Notes: a model not told the origin generated them from the letters alone. DNA of 64,000 nt from GCA-002733465 sp965230525 (GCA_965230525.1 OZ246008.1:434001-498000), one strand, 5' to 3'. Positions 44,844 to 54,512 are shown, counted from the stretch's first letter. Numbers and translations: made by a program.

Positions 44844-45569
44844 TTACTTTCTAGTAATCAACTGTTTATCTTTGGCCAAAATCAATGGGCTAATATTGTT
44901 GAAACTTAAGATCTCTCCAACAAGATTAGAGTCGCCACTCGGTTGTTCGTCTGCTAGCTTTATCTCTGTTAGGCTGGCATTATTTATGCTCAAATTCACC
45001 CGACTAAACTGCTTGTCGTTAACCCCTAGCAAACTCATTATGGCAAGCGAAATTAGTCCGCCGGAAGTTGCCACCAATACTCGCTGATTGGCATTCTGGT
45101 TAGCCCCCAGTTCGGTTAAAAACTGCTTGACTCTAACCTTAAATTTCAGCCAAGACTCAAAGCTCGATTGCTCATTATTCTGCCAAAGCTCGATTAGCTG
45201 ACTAAATATCAGCCTAAAATTATCATCTGACTTAAACCAATTATTGTCTCCAAAAATCATTTGATGATGCCGTTCAGATTGTTTGGCCAATTGGGGCAAA
45301 TAGTTCTTAACTAACGATTCACTATCAAATTCATTGGCACCCAAATCAGTGACCAATTGGGGCGAGAAGCTAATAGTCTTTGCAACAATTTGGGCGGTTT
45401 CTGCTTGCCGACTCATGGCGCCGTGAACAATTTGGTCAAATTGTATATCGCATTGATTAAAATATTCGCCTACCTTCTTTGCTTGTAAACGCCCTAATTC
45501 AGACAACTTATCATAATGACTCGAGCCAAAACTCGCTTGACCATGCCGTAAGAGTACTATTTTGCTCAT
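44844..45569 (-). CDS. Histidine phosphatase superfamily protein
   Basis: A 241-residue branch-1 histidine phosphatase. The catalytic LLRHGQASFGSSHYDKLSELG (RHG motif) and the C-terminal second His in LVATSGGLISLA region are consistent with a phosphatase acting on a small phosphoester. It is the first gene of the operon with the acyl-CoA dehydrogenase, so it may remove phosphate from a pathway intermediate or act on a by-product. AGGA lies nine bases before the ATG. Confidence 0.82.
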   Translation of the reverse strand: MSKIVLLRHGQASFGSSHYDKLSELGRLQAKKVGEYFNQCDIQFDQIVHGAMSRQAETAQIVAKTISFSPQLVTDLGANEFDSESLVKNYLPQLAKQSERHHQMIFGDNNWFKSDDNFRLIFSQLIELWQNNEQSSFESWLKFKVRVKQFLTELGANQNANQRVLVATSGGLISLAIMSLLGVNDKQFSRVNLSINNASLTEIKLADEQPSGDSNLVGEILSFNNISPLILAKDKQLITRK

Positions 45570-45710
45570 CAATTCTGGTCCTGTCTGTTTGACCCTTCGT
45601 TGCTCTTAAATCTGCCGAGTTACGCCTATGGAAGTTATTCCTAGAAAAGTTAACCCCAGAGAAATGGCACTCGGTACCAGCGTTAAAACTTAGCTCAAAA
45701 ACTAGCCTAT

Positions 45711-45740
45711 ACCATACGTTAGTATCAGCCGGCCTGTCAA
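45711..45740 (-). promoter_or_regulatory. Promoter of the phosphatase/acyl-CoA dehydrogenase operon
   Basis: On the minus strand a perfect TTGACA is followed after 18 bp by TATGGT. It abuts the palindrome at 45742-45759 by one base, the usual place for a TetR repressor site. Confidence 0.5.
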
Positions 45741-45741
45741 T

Positions 45742-45759
45742 AACGAGCGAGCGTTCGTT
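45742..45759. promoter_or_regulatory. Probable TetR operator (imperfect palindrome)
   Basis: AACGAGCGAGCGTTCGTT is an 18-bp dyad with 14 of 18 bases symmetric and AACGA/TCGTT arms, of the form bound by many TetR repressors. It lies between the divergent operons and next to a -35 box. Confidence 0.6.
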
Positions 45760-45826
45760 TTATTTTTAGCCTAAATGGTGTAGTATGATTACAAATTAGC
45801 CTATTTGAGTAGCTTGGAGCAGTCGA

Positions 45827-46666
45827 GTGTTAGCAAGATTTGAGCAAAAAAGAGTAATAATAACCGGTGGTGCGAGTGGGCTAGGTAAAGCTTTAGTCGA
45901 AGCATTTGCTCAGCTTAAGTGGCGAATCGCGGTTGCCGACATCAACTTTGAAGGGGCGCAAGCTGTCGCTGAACAGGCGAATCAAGCGGGTGCCACAGCC
46001 ATTGCACTCCATTGTGATGTGTCTAATGATCAGGATTTTATCGATGTCGCAGAGCAACTTAAATCGAATTGGGGCGGCATTGATATTATTATTAATAATG
46101 CTGGTATCGCGACTATTGGGATGATGGTTGATTGCACCCCCGCTCAGTGGCAACGAGCTATTGATTTGAACCTAAATAGTGTTTTCAGAGGGTGCCATTA
46201 CTGGATGCCCTTATTACCCGAAAATGGGCCCGGACATATCGTCAACACCGCTTCGTTTGCAGGCATTGCACAAGCACCCACAATGATTTCGTATAATGTG
46301 AGTAAAAGTGGCGTCATCGCCCTCAGTGAGTCTTTGTGTGCAGAGTTGGGTTATCGAAATATTGGAGTTTCAGTACTTTGTCCTGCATTTTTCAAAACCA
46401 ATTTACTGGATTCCATGACACAAGGTGAACAAGGGGTGAAGCCGCTCGTGCAAAAATGGATGGAGCAATCAAAGGTGACCGCGGAAGACGTTGCGCGCGA
46501 TGCACTTAATGCAATAGAAAAAAATACCTTAATGGTAATCAGCCACGATTACGCTCGTAAAGCCTATCGAACCAAACGTTTTTTTCCCAATTACTATCTT
46601 AAGCAACTGATTAAAAAAGTACCAAAAATTTTAGCCAGCAAAGCCAAACTTAAAAGTAACGCTTAG
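45827..46666 (+). CDS. SDR-family oxidoreductase
   Basis: A 279-residue SDR: cofactor motif ITGGASGLGKALV, NNAGI, catalytic Ser in VNTASFAGI and YNVSK. Its longer C-terminal tail is rich in basic residues. GTG start with GGAG nine bases upstream. It diverges from the ACAD operon, with the TetR operator in between, so it is probably in the same regulon and may reduce a 3-oxoacyl intermediate. Confidence 0.85.
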   Translation: MLARFEQKRVIITGGASGLGKALVEAFAQLKWRIAVADINFEGAQAVAEQANQAGATAIALHCDVSNDQDFIDVAEQLKSNWGGIDIIINNAGIATIGMMVDCTPAQWQRAIDLNLNSVFRGCHYWMPLLPENGPGHIVNTASFAGIAQAPTMISYNVSKSGVIALSESLCAELGYRNIGVSVLCPAFFKTNLLDSMTQGEQGVKPLVQKWMEQSKVTAEDVARDALNAIEKNTLMVISHDYARKAYRTKRFFPNYYLKQLIKKVPKILASKAKLKSNA

Positions 46667-46710
46667 ACAGTTTATTAAAGCAAACGAACATGTTATTGGA
46701 GCAAACCAGC

Positions 46711-47775
46711 ATGAGCACAAACACCAAACAATTTATGATCTATGGCGCCAATGGTTATACTGGCGAGTTAATCGCTCGAGAGGCAATTAACCAAGGCTTT
46801 AAACCGATTCTCGCAGGGCGAAACCAATCGGCAATAGAACAATTGGCTAAGCAGCTTGATTTGCCTTATCGTATTTTTGATCTGACTTTTATTGATCAGG
46901 TCGCTCAAGAACTTGCCGAAGTCGATTCCGTGATCCATTGTGCGGGTCCGTTTTCGGCGACCGCAGAGCCAATGATGAAGGCCTGTATTGCCAGTAAAAC
47001 ACACTATACTGATATCACCGGAGAGATTAGTGTTTTTGAGCTCGCACAAGAACTGCATCAACAAGCTGAGCAAGCGGGTATCGTCATTTGTCCTGGTGTC
47101 GGATTTGATGTTGTGCCGACAGATTGTTTGGCTGCCTTGTTAAAAGAAAGAATGCCAGATGCAACTCACTTAGCGCTGGGGTTTGACTCGGGCAGTAGCA
47201 TGAGCCCGGGCACCGCAAAAACTTCTATCGAAGGGATCGCCAGTGGCGGGCGGATCCGCGAAAATGGCAAAATTAAACAAGTACCACTCGCCTACAGACA
47301 ACGCACCATCGACTTTGGCAACGGTGCTAAAAATGCAGTAACGATTCCCTGGGGCGATGTTTCCACTGCATACTATTCAACCGGTATTCCCAATATCGAA
47401 GTATATATTCCGATTTCGCCAAAGGGTGCCAAGGCCATGCGAAAAATGAATTGGTTAAGGTGGTTGGTCAAGTTTTCGTTTGTGCAAAATAAAATGAAAG
47501 AACAAGTAGAGAAAAAATCCAAGGGACCTAATGAACAGCAACGTGAAAAATTAAAGACTTACCTTTGGGGCGAAGTTAAAAACGCATCTGGAGAATGTAT
47601 AACCGCTCGAATTGAAACTTGTAATGGATATCAGCTTACTTATTTGGCGGCATTAAAAGTTAATCAACACATTCTTAACCAGCCTGTAAAGCCAGGCGCG
47701 CAAACGCCATCAAAGCTTGTCAGTAATCGATTGGTATTTGAAATTCCTGGCACCTCAGAAATTGCTTTCGTCTAA
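46711..47775 (+). CDS. Saccharopine-dehydrogenase-fold enoyl reductase-like protein
   Basis: A 354-residue protein of the trans-acting enoyl reductase/saccharopine dehydrogenase-like group. The N-terminal Rossmann motif is IYGANGYTGELIA, and HYTDITGEISVFEL and GVGFDVVPTDCLAALL are hallmarks of the group. The ATG chosen has GGAG nine bases upstream; an earlier ATG is seven codons up. It follows the divergent SDR gene in the same direction, so it may be co-transcribed. Exact substrate is unknown. Confidence 0.85.
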   Translation: MSTNTKQFMIYGANGYTGELIAREAINQGFKPILAGRNQSAIEQLAKQLDLPYRIFDLTFIDQVAQELAEVDSVIHCAGPFSATAEPMMKACIASKTHYTDITGEISVFELAQELHQQAEQAGIVICPGVGFDVVPTDCLAALLKERMPDATHLALGFDSGSSMSPGTAKTSIEGIASGGRIRENGKIKQVPLAYRQRTIDFGNGAKNAVTIPWGDVSTAYYSTGIPNIEVYIPISPKGAKAMRKMNWLRWLVKFSFVQNKMKEQVEKKSKGPNEQQREKLKTYLWGEVKNASGECITARIETCNGYQLTYLAALKVNQHILNQPVKPGAQTPSKLVSNRLVFEIPGTSEIAFV

Positions 47776-47827
47776 TTGGAAAACTTTTTATCCGATTAGA
47801 TTTCTCATGCATCGAGTTTGTGGGCGG

Positions 47828-50800
47828 TTATTTTGGTTTAACTTCTAACAAATGACAGACTCGGTGCTTATGATTAAATCCCTTAAATTGTACTTCTTCA
47901 AGTTCTGAAAATTCAAATCGCTCGCGACACTGCGCGTAGATAGGATAACTCACCGCAATCTGCCCAGCGCCTGCATAATTTTCCAGTCTTGACGCAAAGT
48001 TTACTCCACTTCCTACCGCTCTAAAGGCCACAATGTCTTTCGAACCAAAATTCCCAACGGTGGCAAAATCTTGATGAATACCGATACGAAGCTTAACATT
48101 ATGATCAAATCCTGCGTCCAGCCATTGCGCTGATAACTCATTCATTGCTTGCTGCATTTTTAAAGCTAATGCGGCGGCATTTTGCGCTTGTTCAATTTTA
48201 CCCATACCGTCCAACGCACCGAACAACACCACCAATCCATCGCCTAATATTTCATTTAAGATACCCTGGTGAGTTTCAATCAGCTCGCCCATTTTGCCAA
48301 GAAAGCTATTTAATATATCGGTAATCGCTTCTGGTTCAAAACGATCAGAAACACTGGTAAAGCCTGCTAAATCAGCAAACAAGACGGTAATTTGTTTGCG
48401 CTCTGCTACTAATTGATTTTCACTACTACTGGTAATGATTTGATTAACCATTTGCTTTGGAAAATATTTCCCTAAACGCTCGCAAGCTTGTTGCAGCGTG
48501 TTTGCGTGCTGCTTCTGTCGTTTGGCCTCTACTAATCCACCGAGTAATCTCATGGTTTCGATACGACTAAGTAATACCGCACGCTCGATTGGTTTGGTGA
48601 CATAGTCATTTGCTCCCGCTTCGAAACCTGTGGTGACATCGCCAGGTTGATTTCGCGCAGACAGTAATAATATTGGTAGCTCAATCGCATTAAATTTTTT
48701 GCGTAACTCTTTAGTCACTTCATACCCAGACATGCCAGGCATCATGATATCGAGAATGACAAGATCAAAGTTTTCAGACAATCCAAGTTGAGTGGCTTGC
48801 AATCCGTCTTCTGCCTGCACCACCTGATATTGATTCATTTGTAGTAAGTCACTGAGCACCTGCAAGTTAATAGGATCATCATCGGCAATTAAAATTTTAC
48901 CTTTATTGGTTGCGGCAACAATTTTTGTATTACCTTTGGCTACTTTAGAATGCTTTGTCGGCTCTTCGGGCACAAAGGTTATTTTATCGGATGGCTCACT
49001 GACCTTGTCTTCCAGATGGAAATTTTCCAACCAGCAAGGCAAAGTAAAATAGAATTTTGAACCCTCACCTAACTTAGCATTTACCCAAATTTGTCCTTCA
49101 TGTTGTTCAATCAGTTGTCGGGTAACGGATAGACCTAATCCAGTGCCTTTTTGCTCATACTGGTCAGGTAGTTCTAACTGTTCAAACGGCCTAAATATTT
49201 CTTCTATTTTTGATTGTTCAATGCCTATGCCTGTATCCGTGACACAAATTTCTATTTCATTGACATTTAGTCTCGCCGACACCGTGATCTGACCTTGATT
49301 AGTATATTTAATTGCGTTTCCAATCAGGTTATGAAAAATTTGTTGTACCCGATCTTCATCGGCAAAAACCAACGGTAAATCATTGGGCAATTGATTAACA
49401 ATAATCAATGATTTCTTTTCGGCTAGCGGTTTTAACAAACTAATAACCACATTTAAAACGGATTGAATATCGGTGGCTTTGCGTTGTAAAACCAAAGTGT
49501 GGTGGGTTAATTTTTTAAAATCTAAAATATCATTAACTAGTTGAGCAAGTCGTTTTCCGCCATCAATGATCAAGTCGAGATGACTTAAAGTCTTTTGGTT
49601 TTGCAAGCCTGCACTACCCGCTCGTAAAGACTCGGCGATGCCAATAATACCGTTTAGAGGTGTTCTTAATTCGTGAGAAGTATTAGCTAAAAATTCATCT
49701 TTTAACTGATCGACCTTTCGCAAATGTTCATTAATATTTTTTTGCTCTTGCAAGGTTTTCTTGTGCTTGATCAAATACAAAGTAATAAAGGCGGCTAGTA
49801 CACAGACATAGATTAAAAATGCCCACCACGTTTGCCAAAGTGGAGGAAGAATAGTGAGGTTCATGGTTGTCGACTGACTCGGCCATTCACCGATTGAATT
49901 TGCCACTTGCACTTCAAATGTATATTTGTCAGGGTCAAGGTTAGTGAATACGGCTCGATTAGGAAAAGTGACTTCGGTCCACTCTTGGCTATAGGGCATT
50001 AAACGGTATCGATATAGATTGCGATTTATGTGTCTAAAATCGAGCGAGGCAAATTCAAACACAACATCATTTTGTTGGTAATTCAACTCCAGCGACTTAA
50101 TGTCTATCACCACTCCGTCTGGTTTTAGTTGATTACCTAAAACACTGAGAGAAGTGATCACCAGTTCGGGTTGATAATTTTTTGGCCGAGTTTCTGTGGC
50201 GCTGACAATGGCCACACCATTCACACTACCAAAATAAATTAATCCATCAGAAGAACGAATCACTGCATTTCCATTAAATTCGTTGGCCGGTAATCCATCT
50301 TCCAATGAGTAATTATCAAATCGTGTTGCGACAGGGTCAAAACGCGAAAGGCCATTGTTGGTACTAACCCAAATATTGCCATTAACATCACCGGCAATTC
50401 CGTAAATCGCACTGTTAGGCAAACCATCTTTTTCCAGATAGCTGGTAAATTTTTTCTCGCCTGTTTCAATCGCTTCTGCGCTGAGCTTATTCAGACCATT
50501 AAATGTTCCCACCCAAAGATTGCCACGATTATCAAGATATAAGGAGCGAACCGTGTTGTTAGAAAGTGACATTGGATCATCAGGGTCATTTTTGTAACTG
50601 ACAATGCGATCAAACTCCGGATCATATTTTTGAATGCCATTATTCCAGGTACCAAACCAAATATTGCCTTGATTGTCTTGCAAAATTGTTCGGATACTTG
50701 AGTCGCCTAATTGACCATCCTCGGCAAAATGATATTCCTGTTCAATCAAGCGCGTTGCGGAATTTATTTTCAGCAGACCATCGTCCGTTCCAACCCAGAT

Positions 50801-52357
50801 AAATCCATTGCGATCTTTACTGATGACTCGAATTCGGTTGAAACTTACAAATCCGGGTGGAAAATTTTCTCGATTAATCAATGTGGCCACACCGGTAGTC
50901 TGCGAATAGACTCCCAGTTGTCCTTGTTGGTTGCCAAACCAAATGTCACGATTTTGATCAATAGTAAATGCTAAAATTCGATTCCCGATCGCTTGTTGGT
51001 CGCGAGTAATTAAAGAGGAAATATGACTAAATTCATCCAGCTTTGGATCATAACGATCTAATCCACTGAGTGTTGCAAACCAAATAGCGCCATCCTGATC
51101 TTCTTCAATATCCCAAACAAACTCATGTGAAAGCCCATTATCATCATAAGGAGAGTGGGTGAGCCTAGAAAACTGAGTGGCAAAAGATAAGGTCGTATTT
51201 AGTCCGCCACCGGCGGTGCCTATCCACAATAATCCGGAGCGATCTTGATAAATCGTCCAAATATCATTAATGCTAATACTGTGTGGGTCAGAAGAGTTTC
51301 GTTTAAACGCCTGAAAATGCTGATCGCCCTTACGTCGTACATTTAAACCACCTTCTTCGGTTGCTATCCAAAGGTCGCCATTTTCGGTTCGTAATATTTT
51401 TCTAACATCGTTAAAACTTAAGCTGTTTTCATCACGTTTATCATGAAAATAATGCTCAAACTCCGTCGCTTCCGGTCTTAAATGAAACAGCCCATCAAAG
51501 CGTGTACCGACCCATAAGCTGCCATCCGAATCTAAATAAAGGGTATTTAACTGGGAAGGCAAATTGCTTTGATCGTAGTAATTGAATACCTGCTGTTCAA
51601 CATTAAAGTGAGCTAAGACTTCATTGGTTGCAACCCATAAATTGCCTCGCTTATCACCCACAATATCAACAATTGAACCGGGGGGTAATGAATTAGTATC
51701 CAACGGATTATTATAGAAATGTGCAAATGCTTTTTTATCAGGTAAATACAAATTAAGACCGCGATCAGTACCAATCCAGATGCGTTGTTGGTCATCTTGG
51801 TAAATGACGTTAACTTGAGGATTGCTTAAGCTATCAAAATCATCACTTTTGGAGAGAAAGCGTTCGAAAATTCCAGTTTTTGGATCAAACCGATTGAGTC
51901 CATTGTGTGCAGTCCCTATCCACAAATAGCCTTCATGGTCTTCGATGATCGATACCACAATATTGTTGGAAATTGACTGTTCGTTGGTAGGATCATTTTT
52001 AAAATTAACAAATTGATAACCGTCATATCGGCTTAGACCATCATAGGTTCCAAACCACATATAGCCACGACTGTCTTGAAAAATCGTGTTAACGGTACTT
52101 TGAGGAAGTCCATGTTTGGTACCAATGTGTTGAAAACTGATCGAATCTCGGGCCGCAAAGCCATAGAGGCTCCAGCCTATGCCAAGCAACCAAACAGCAA
52201 GAATTCGAAGCAATGTGGGTAACGCTTTTATCAAAATAACCTGTGAAAAACGACGATTGAATTTATAATTGTAACCGATCACGCAAAAACTAACCCATAA
52301 TAATAGCAAGACTATGATGAGCTTGGTCAAAAAGCCACTCACCAGAGTATTCGACAT
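47828..52357 (-). CDS. Two-component propeller hybrid histidine kinase with receiver and nucleotide cyclase domain
   Basis: A ~1509-residue membrane sensor. An N-terminal hydrophobic region precedes 14 two-component-regulator propeller repeats (each with a D.RG.LW[VI]GT-like core), which would make two seven-blade propellers in the periplasm. After these come a Y_Y_Y domain (to about 790), a transmembrane helix (about 795-815), HisKA with HELRTPLNGIIGI (about 893), an HATPase domain, a receiver with LVILDIMMPG (about 1200) and a class III nucleotide cyclase domain (about 1320-1490). The cyclase has both metal Asps (FADLAGFT, LGDGLVVLF) and the Asn-Arg pair (VNFASRLE), but its base-recognising residues are Glu in NEILGDG and Arg in FRAVGSG, matching neither adenylyl nor guanylyl cyclase. 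The start is uncertain: ATG used here, or TTG at 52234, which gives a cleaner signal sequence and AGG five bases upstream. Confidence 0.88.
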   Translation of the reverse strand: MSNTLVSGFLTKLIIVLLLLWVSFCVIGYNYKFNRRFSQVILIKALPTLLRILAVWLLGIGWSLYGFAARDSISFQHIGTKHGLPQSTVNTIFQDSRGYMWFGTYDGLSRYDGYQFVNFKNDPTNEQSISNNIVVSIIEDHEGYLWIGTAHNGLNRFDPKTGIFERFLSKSDDFDSLSNPQVNVIYQDDQQRIWIGTDRGLNLYLPDKKAFAHFYNNPLDTNSLPPGSIVDIVGDKRGNLWVATNEVLAHFNVEQQVFNYYDQSNLPSQLNTLYLDSDGSLWVGTRFDGLFHLRPEATEFEHYFHDKRDENSLSFNDVRKILRTENGDLWIATEEGGLNVRRKGDQHFQAFKRNSSDPHSISINDIWTIYQDRSGLLWIGTAGGGLNTTLSFATQFSRLTHSPYDDNGLSHEFVWDIEEDQDGAIWFATLSGLDRYDPKLDEFSHISSLITRDQQAIGNRILAFTIDQNRDIWFGNQQGQLGVYSQTTGVATLINRENFPPGFVSFNRIRVISKDRNGFIWVGTDDGLLKINSATRLIEQEYHFAEDGQLGDSSIRTILQDNQGNIWFGTWNNGIQKYDPEFDRIVSYKNDPDDPMSLSNNTVRSLYLDNRGNLWVGTFNGLNKLSAEAIETGEKKFTSYLEKDGLPNSAIYGIAGDVNGNIWVSTNNGLSRFDPVATRFDNYSLEDGLPANEFNGNAVIRSSDGLIYFGSVNGVAIVSATETRPKNYQPELVITSLSVLGNQLKPDGVVIDIKSLELNYQQNDVVFEFASLDFRHINRNLYRYRLMPYSQEWTEVTFPNRAVFTNLDPDKYTFEVQVANSIGEWPSQSTTMNLTILPPLWQTWWAFLIYVCVLAAFITLYLIKHKKTLQEQKNINEHLRKVDQLKDEFLANTSHELRTPLNGIIGIAESLRAGSAGLQNQKTLSHLDLIIDGGKRLAQLVNDILDFKKLTHHTLVLQRKATDIQSVLNVVISLLKPLAEKKSLIIVNQLPNDLPLVFADEDRVQQIFHNLIGNAIKYTNQGQITVSARLNVNEIEICVTDTGIGIEQSKIEEIFRPFEQLELPDQYEQKGTGLGLSVTRQLIEQHEGQIWVNAKLGEGSKFYFTLPCWLENFHLEDKVSEPSDKITFVPEEPTKHSKVAKGNTKIVAATNKGKILIADDDPINLQVLSDLLQMNQYQVVQAEDGLQATQLGLSENFDLVILDIMMPGMSGYEVTKELRKKFNAIELPILLLSARNQPGDVTTGFEAGANDYVTKPIERAVLLSRIETMRLLGGLVEAKRQKQHANTLQQACERLGKYFPKQMVNQIITSSSENQLVAERKQITVLFADLAGFTSVSDRFEPEAITDILNSFLGKMGELIETHQGILNEILGDGLVVLFGALDGMGKIEQAQNAAALALKMQQAMNELSAQWLDAGFDHNVKLRIGIHQDFATVGNFGSKDIVAFRAVGSGVNFASRLENYAGAGQIAVSYPIYAQCRERFEFSELEEVQFKGFNHKHRVCHLLEVKPK

Positions 52358-52374
52358 TATAACGAGTAACCAGT

Positions 52375-53661
52375 ATGCCTCAACTATCCGATGCACATAT
52401 CACCGAACACCGTTCGTTAGATGATGTGCCCAATGCACCCGAACGGACTAAACCCGTCGGGTTCTTGTTAAGACTGGCTAAAGCACTGCATACCTATGGC
52501 CTACCAGCCTATGAGTTGGAACAGACCATGAATGGTTGCGCCGAGGCCATGGGCTACGGCATTCAGGCTATGTCAGTGCCGACTTCCATTAGTATTACGG
52601 TGCTTCCTCCTGACTCCGATCCACAAACGTTTTTGATTCGTGTCTCACCGGGTGAAGTCAATATTGAGCGTTTGCGTCAGACTACCGAAGTTGCTCGGCA
52701 TGTTATTAACGGGGAAATAAATTCCGAAGAAGGTGCCCATCGGCTTAAACAAATTTCCGAAAATGAGCCGGATTATCCAAGCTGGGTCATAGTGATGGCG
52801 TTTGCGGTGGTTTCAGCATGTATCGCAAGAATTTTTTCCGGCGGACTTAACGAGATGCTGGTTTCTTCCATTATCGGTTTTATTGTTGGCCTGATTGCCA
52901 TTGCCTCAACGACTCGTCCCATGCTGGACCATCTATTGCCAGCTATTTGTGCATTTGTTGCCACCTTCATGGCATTGGTAATTAATGATTATTTTGACGT
53001 GCATATGACCACTTCAGTGGTTATTATTTCTGGATTAATCATTCTCCTCCCGGGGCTTTCGCTAACCATTGCATTAGCTGAACTTGCAACCCAAAACCTA
53101 GTGTCTGGGACCGCAAGGCTATCTGGGACCATGACTATATTTATTCAGCTAGCGTTCGGCAGCGCTCTCGGTGCTCAACTTTCCAAGCGGCTTGGTTTTG
53201 AAATAGATGATGCAGTGGTGCACCCTGCTGAACCATGGACCATTTGGTTAGCCGCCGCAATCGCTTCATTGGCGCTTGTGCCTTTGTTTTCGGCGCGCAA
53301 AAAAGACTTTGGCTGGTTTTTATTATCCGCGGTCACGGCTTTTACCACCGTCCATTTTGCCTCTTTAGCACTTGGCCCTTCATTAGGAGCATTTGTTGGT
53401 GCTATCACCGTGGGACTGTTAGCCAAGTTTACTACTCGCTTTTTTGATTTGCCCGGTGCCATGGTGATGATGCCAGGGTTTATTATTCTGGTCCCTGGCG
53501 CGGTAGGCTATCGAAGCATTTTAGCGCTAGTAGAACGCGATGTAGTCGGCGGGCTCTCCACTGCCTTTGACGTTTCGGTGATTGGTATTTCTTTGGTGGC
53601 TGGCTTTTTGTTGTCTTCCTTAGTTCCACTCCCCAAGGATGTCTCTAAAGATCAATATTAA
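52375..53661 (+). CDS. ThrE-type threonine/serine exporter
   Basis: A 428-residue membrane protein. The N-terminal soluble domain (about 15-130, with LLRLAKALHTYGLPAYELEQ) and about ten transmembrane helices match the ThrE (DUF1212/DUF3815) exporters, which release amino acids. Two LPG-rich segments (LILLPGLSLTIALAEL; MMPGFIILVPGAVGYRS) mark the two halves. Diverges from the propeller kinase; only 17 bp separate the start codons if the kinase starts at 52357. Substrate assignment follows the family. Confidence 0.83.
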   Translation: MPQLSDAHITEHRSLDDVPNAPERTKPVGFLLRLAKALHTYGLPAYELEQTMNGCAEAMGYGIQAMSVPTSISITVLPPDSDPQTFLIRVSPGEVNIERLRQTTEVARHVINGEINSEEGAHRLKQISENEPDYPSWVIVMAFAVVSACIARIFSGGLNEMLVSSIIGFIVGLIAIASTTRPMLDHLLPAICAFVATFMALVINDYFDVHMTTSVVIISGLIILLPGLSLTIALAELATQNLVSGTARLSGTMTIFIQLAFGSALGAQLSKRLGFEIDDAVVHPAEPWTIWLAAAIASLALVPLFSARKKDFGWFLLSAVTAFTTVHFASLALGPSLGAFVGAITVGLLAKFTTRFFDLPGAMVMMPGFIILVPGAVGYRSILALVERDVVGGLSTAFDVSVIGISLVAGFLLSSLVPLPKDVSKDQY

Positions 53662-53692
53662 TTATTTTCGCACTTGCTTAACGGAGAACCCC

Positions 53693-54478
53693 ATGTGTCG
53701 TTGGATGGCTTACAAAGGAACAGAAATATTTATCGAAGATTGGTTACTCAACAGCCAGCATTCATTGATTGAGCAAAGCTTGTCGGCGGAAATGAGTATG
53801 TTTGAGGTTAATGGTGATGGTTTCGGATTGGGTTGGTATGGTCACAAACCCACGCCGGGACTTTTTAAGAGCATTCGGCCAGCATGGAATAATGCCAACC
53901 TGAAAAGCTTAGCAACCAACGTGTGTTCCGGACTATTCATTGCGCATGTCAGAGCGGCCACCGGCACACCTATCCAAGAGACTAATAGTCACCCTTTTCA
54001 ATATCGCAACTGGCTGATGGTTCATAATGGCATTATTCATGAATTTGCTCGAGTAAAGAAAGACCTAATGGAAGCGATTGACGGTAAGTATTTTGGCCAT
54101 ATTCTCGGCTCAACCGATTCGGAATTGCTGTTTTTCCTTTTACTCTCCAATGGCCTCGAAATCGATCAGCAAGCCGCCATTCAAACAACAATTGAACAAG
54201 TTGAATCAATCGCCAAAAAACATCAAATCTATCCGGCTCTCAGAATGACCCTCGGGATTAGCGATGGAAGTTCTTTGTGGTGCGTCCGTTATTCGTCAAA
54301 GGCCGATTCTTGCAGCTTGTTTTACTCCCCCATAAGCCAAACCGAAGGACAACAAGTGTTGGTAGTATCTGAGCCGATTAACAAAGGCACCATTGACTGG
54401 CAACCGGTGCAAGAGGATACCATTATGCATTTCGATCAAAATAACCTGAAAACAGTGTCTAAGATACACAGAAGTTAA
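53693..54478 (+). CDS. Class II glutamine amidotransferase-type protein
   Basis: A 261-residue Ntn-hydrolase with the N-terminal nucleophile Cys2 exposed after Met removal (MCRWMAYKG). That requirement fixes the start, and GGAG lies six bases upstream. Conserved NGDGFGLGWYG, HVRAATGTPIQETNSHPF and MVHNGIIHEF match the YafJ/GATase_6-like group. It is a stand-alone domain; the natural substrate is unknown. It follows the exporter, overlapped upstream by the exporter's last codons only if the longer frame is used. Confidence 0.87.
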   Translation: MCRWMAYKGTEIFIEDWLLNSQHSLIEQSLSAEMSMFEVNGDGFGLGWYGHKPTPGLFKSIRPAWNNANLKSLATNVCSGLFIAHVRAATGTPIQETNSHPFQYRNWLMVHNGIIHEFARVKKDLMEAIDGKYFGHILGSTDSELLFFLLLSNGLEIDQQAAIQTTIEQVESIAKKHQIYPALRMTLGISDGSSLWCVRYSSKADSCSLFYSPISQTEGQQVLVVSEPINKGTIDWQPVQEDTIMHFDQNNLKTVSKIHRS

Positions 54479-54512
54479 GCAAGTACTCACTTAGGTGTTT
54501 TAGTTGTTGGTT

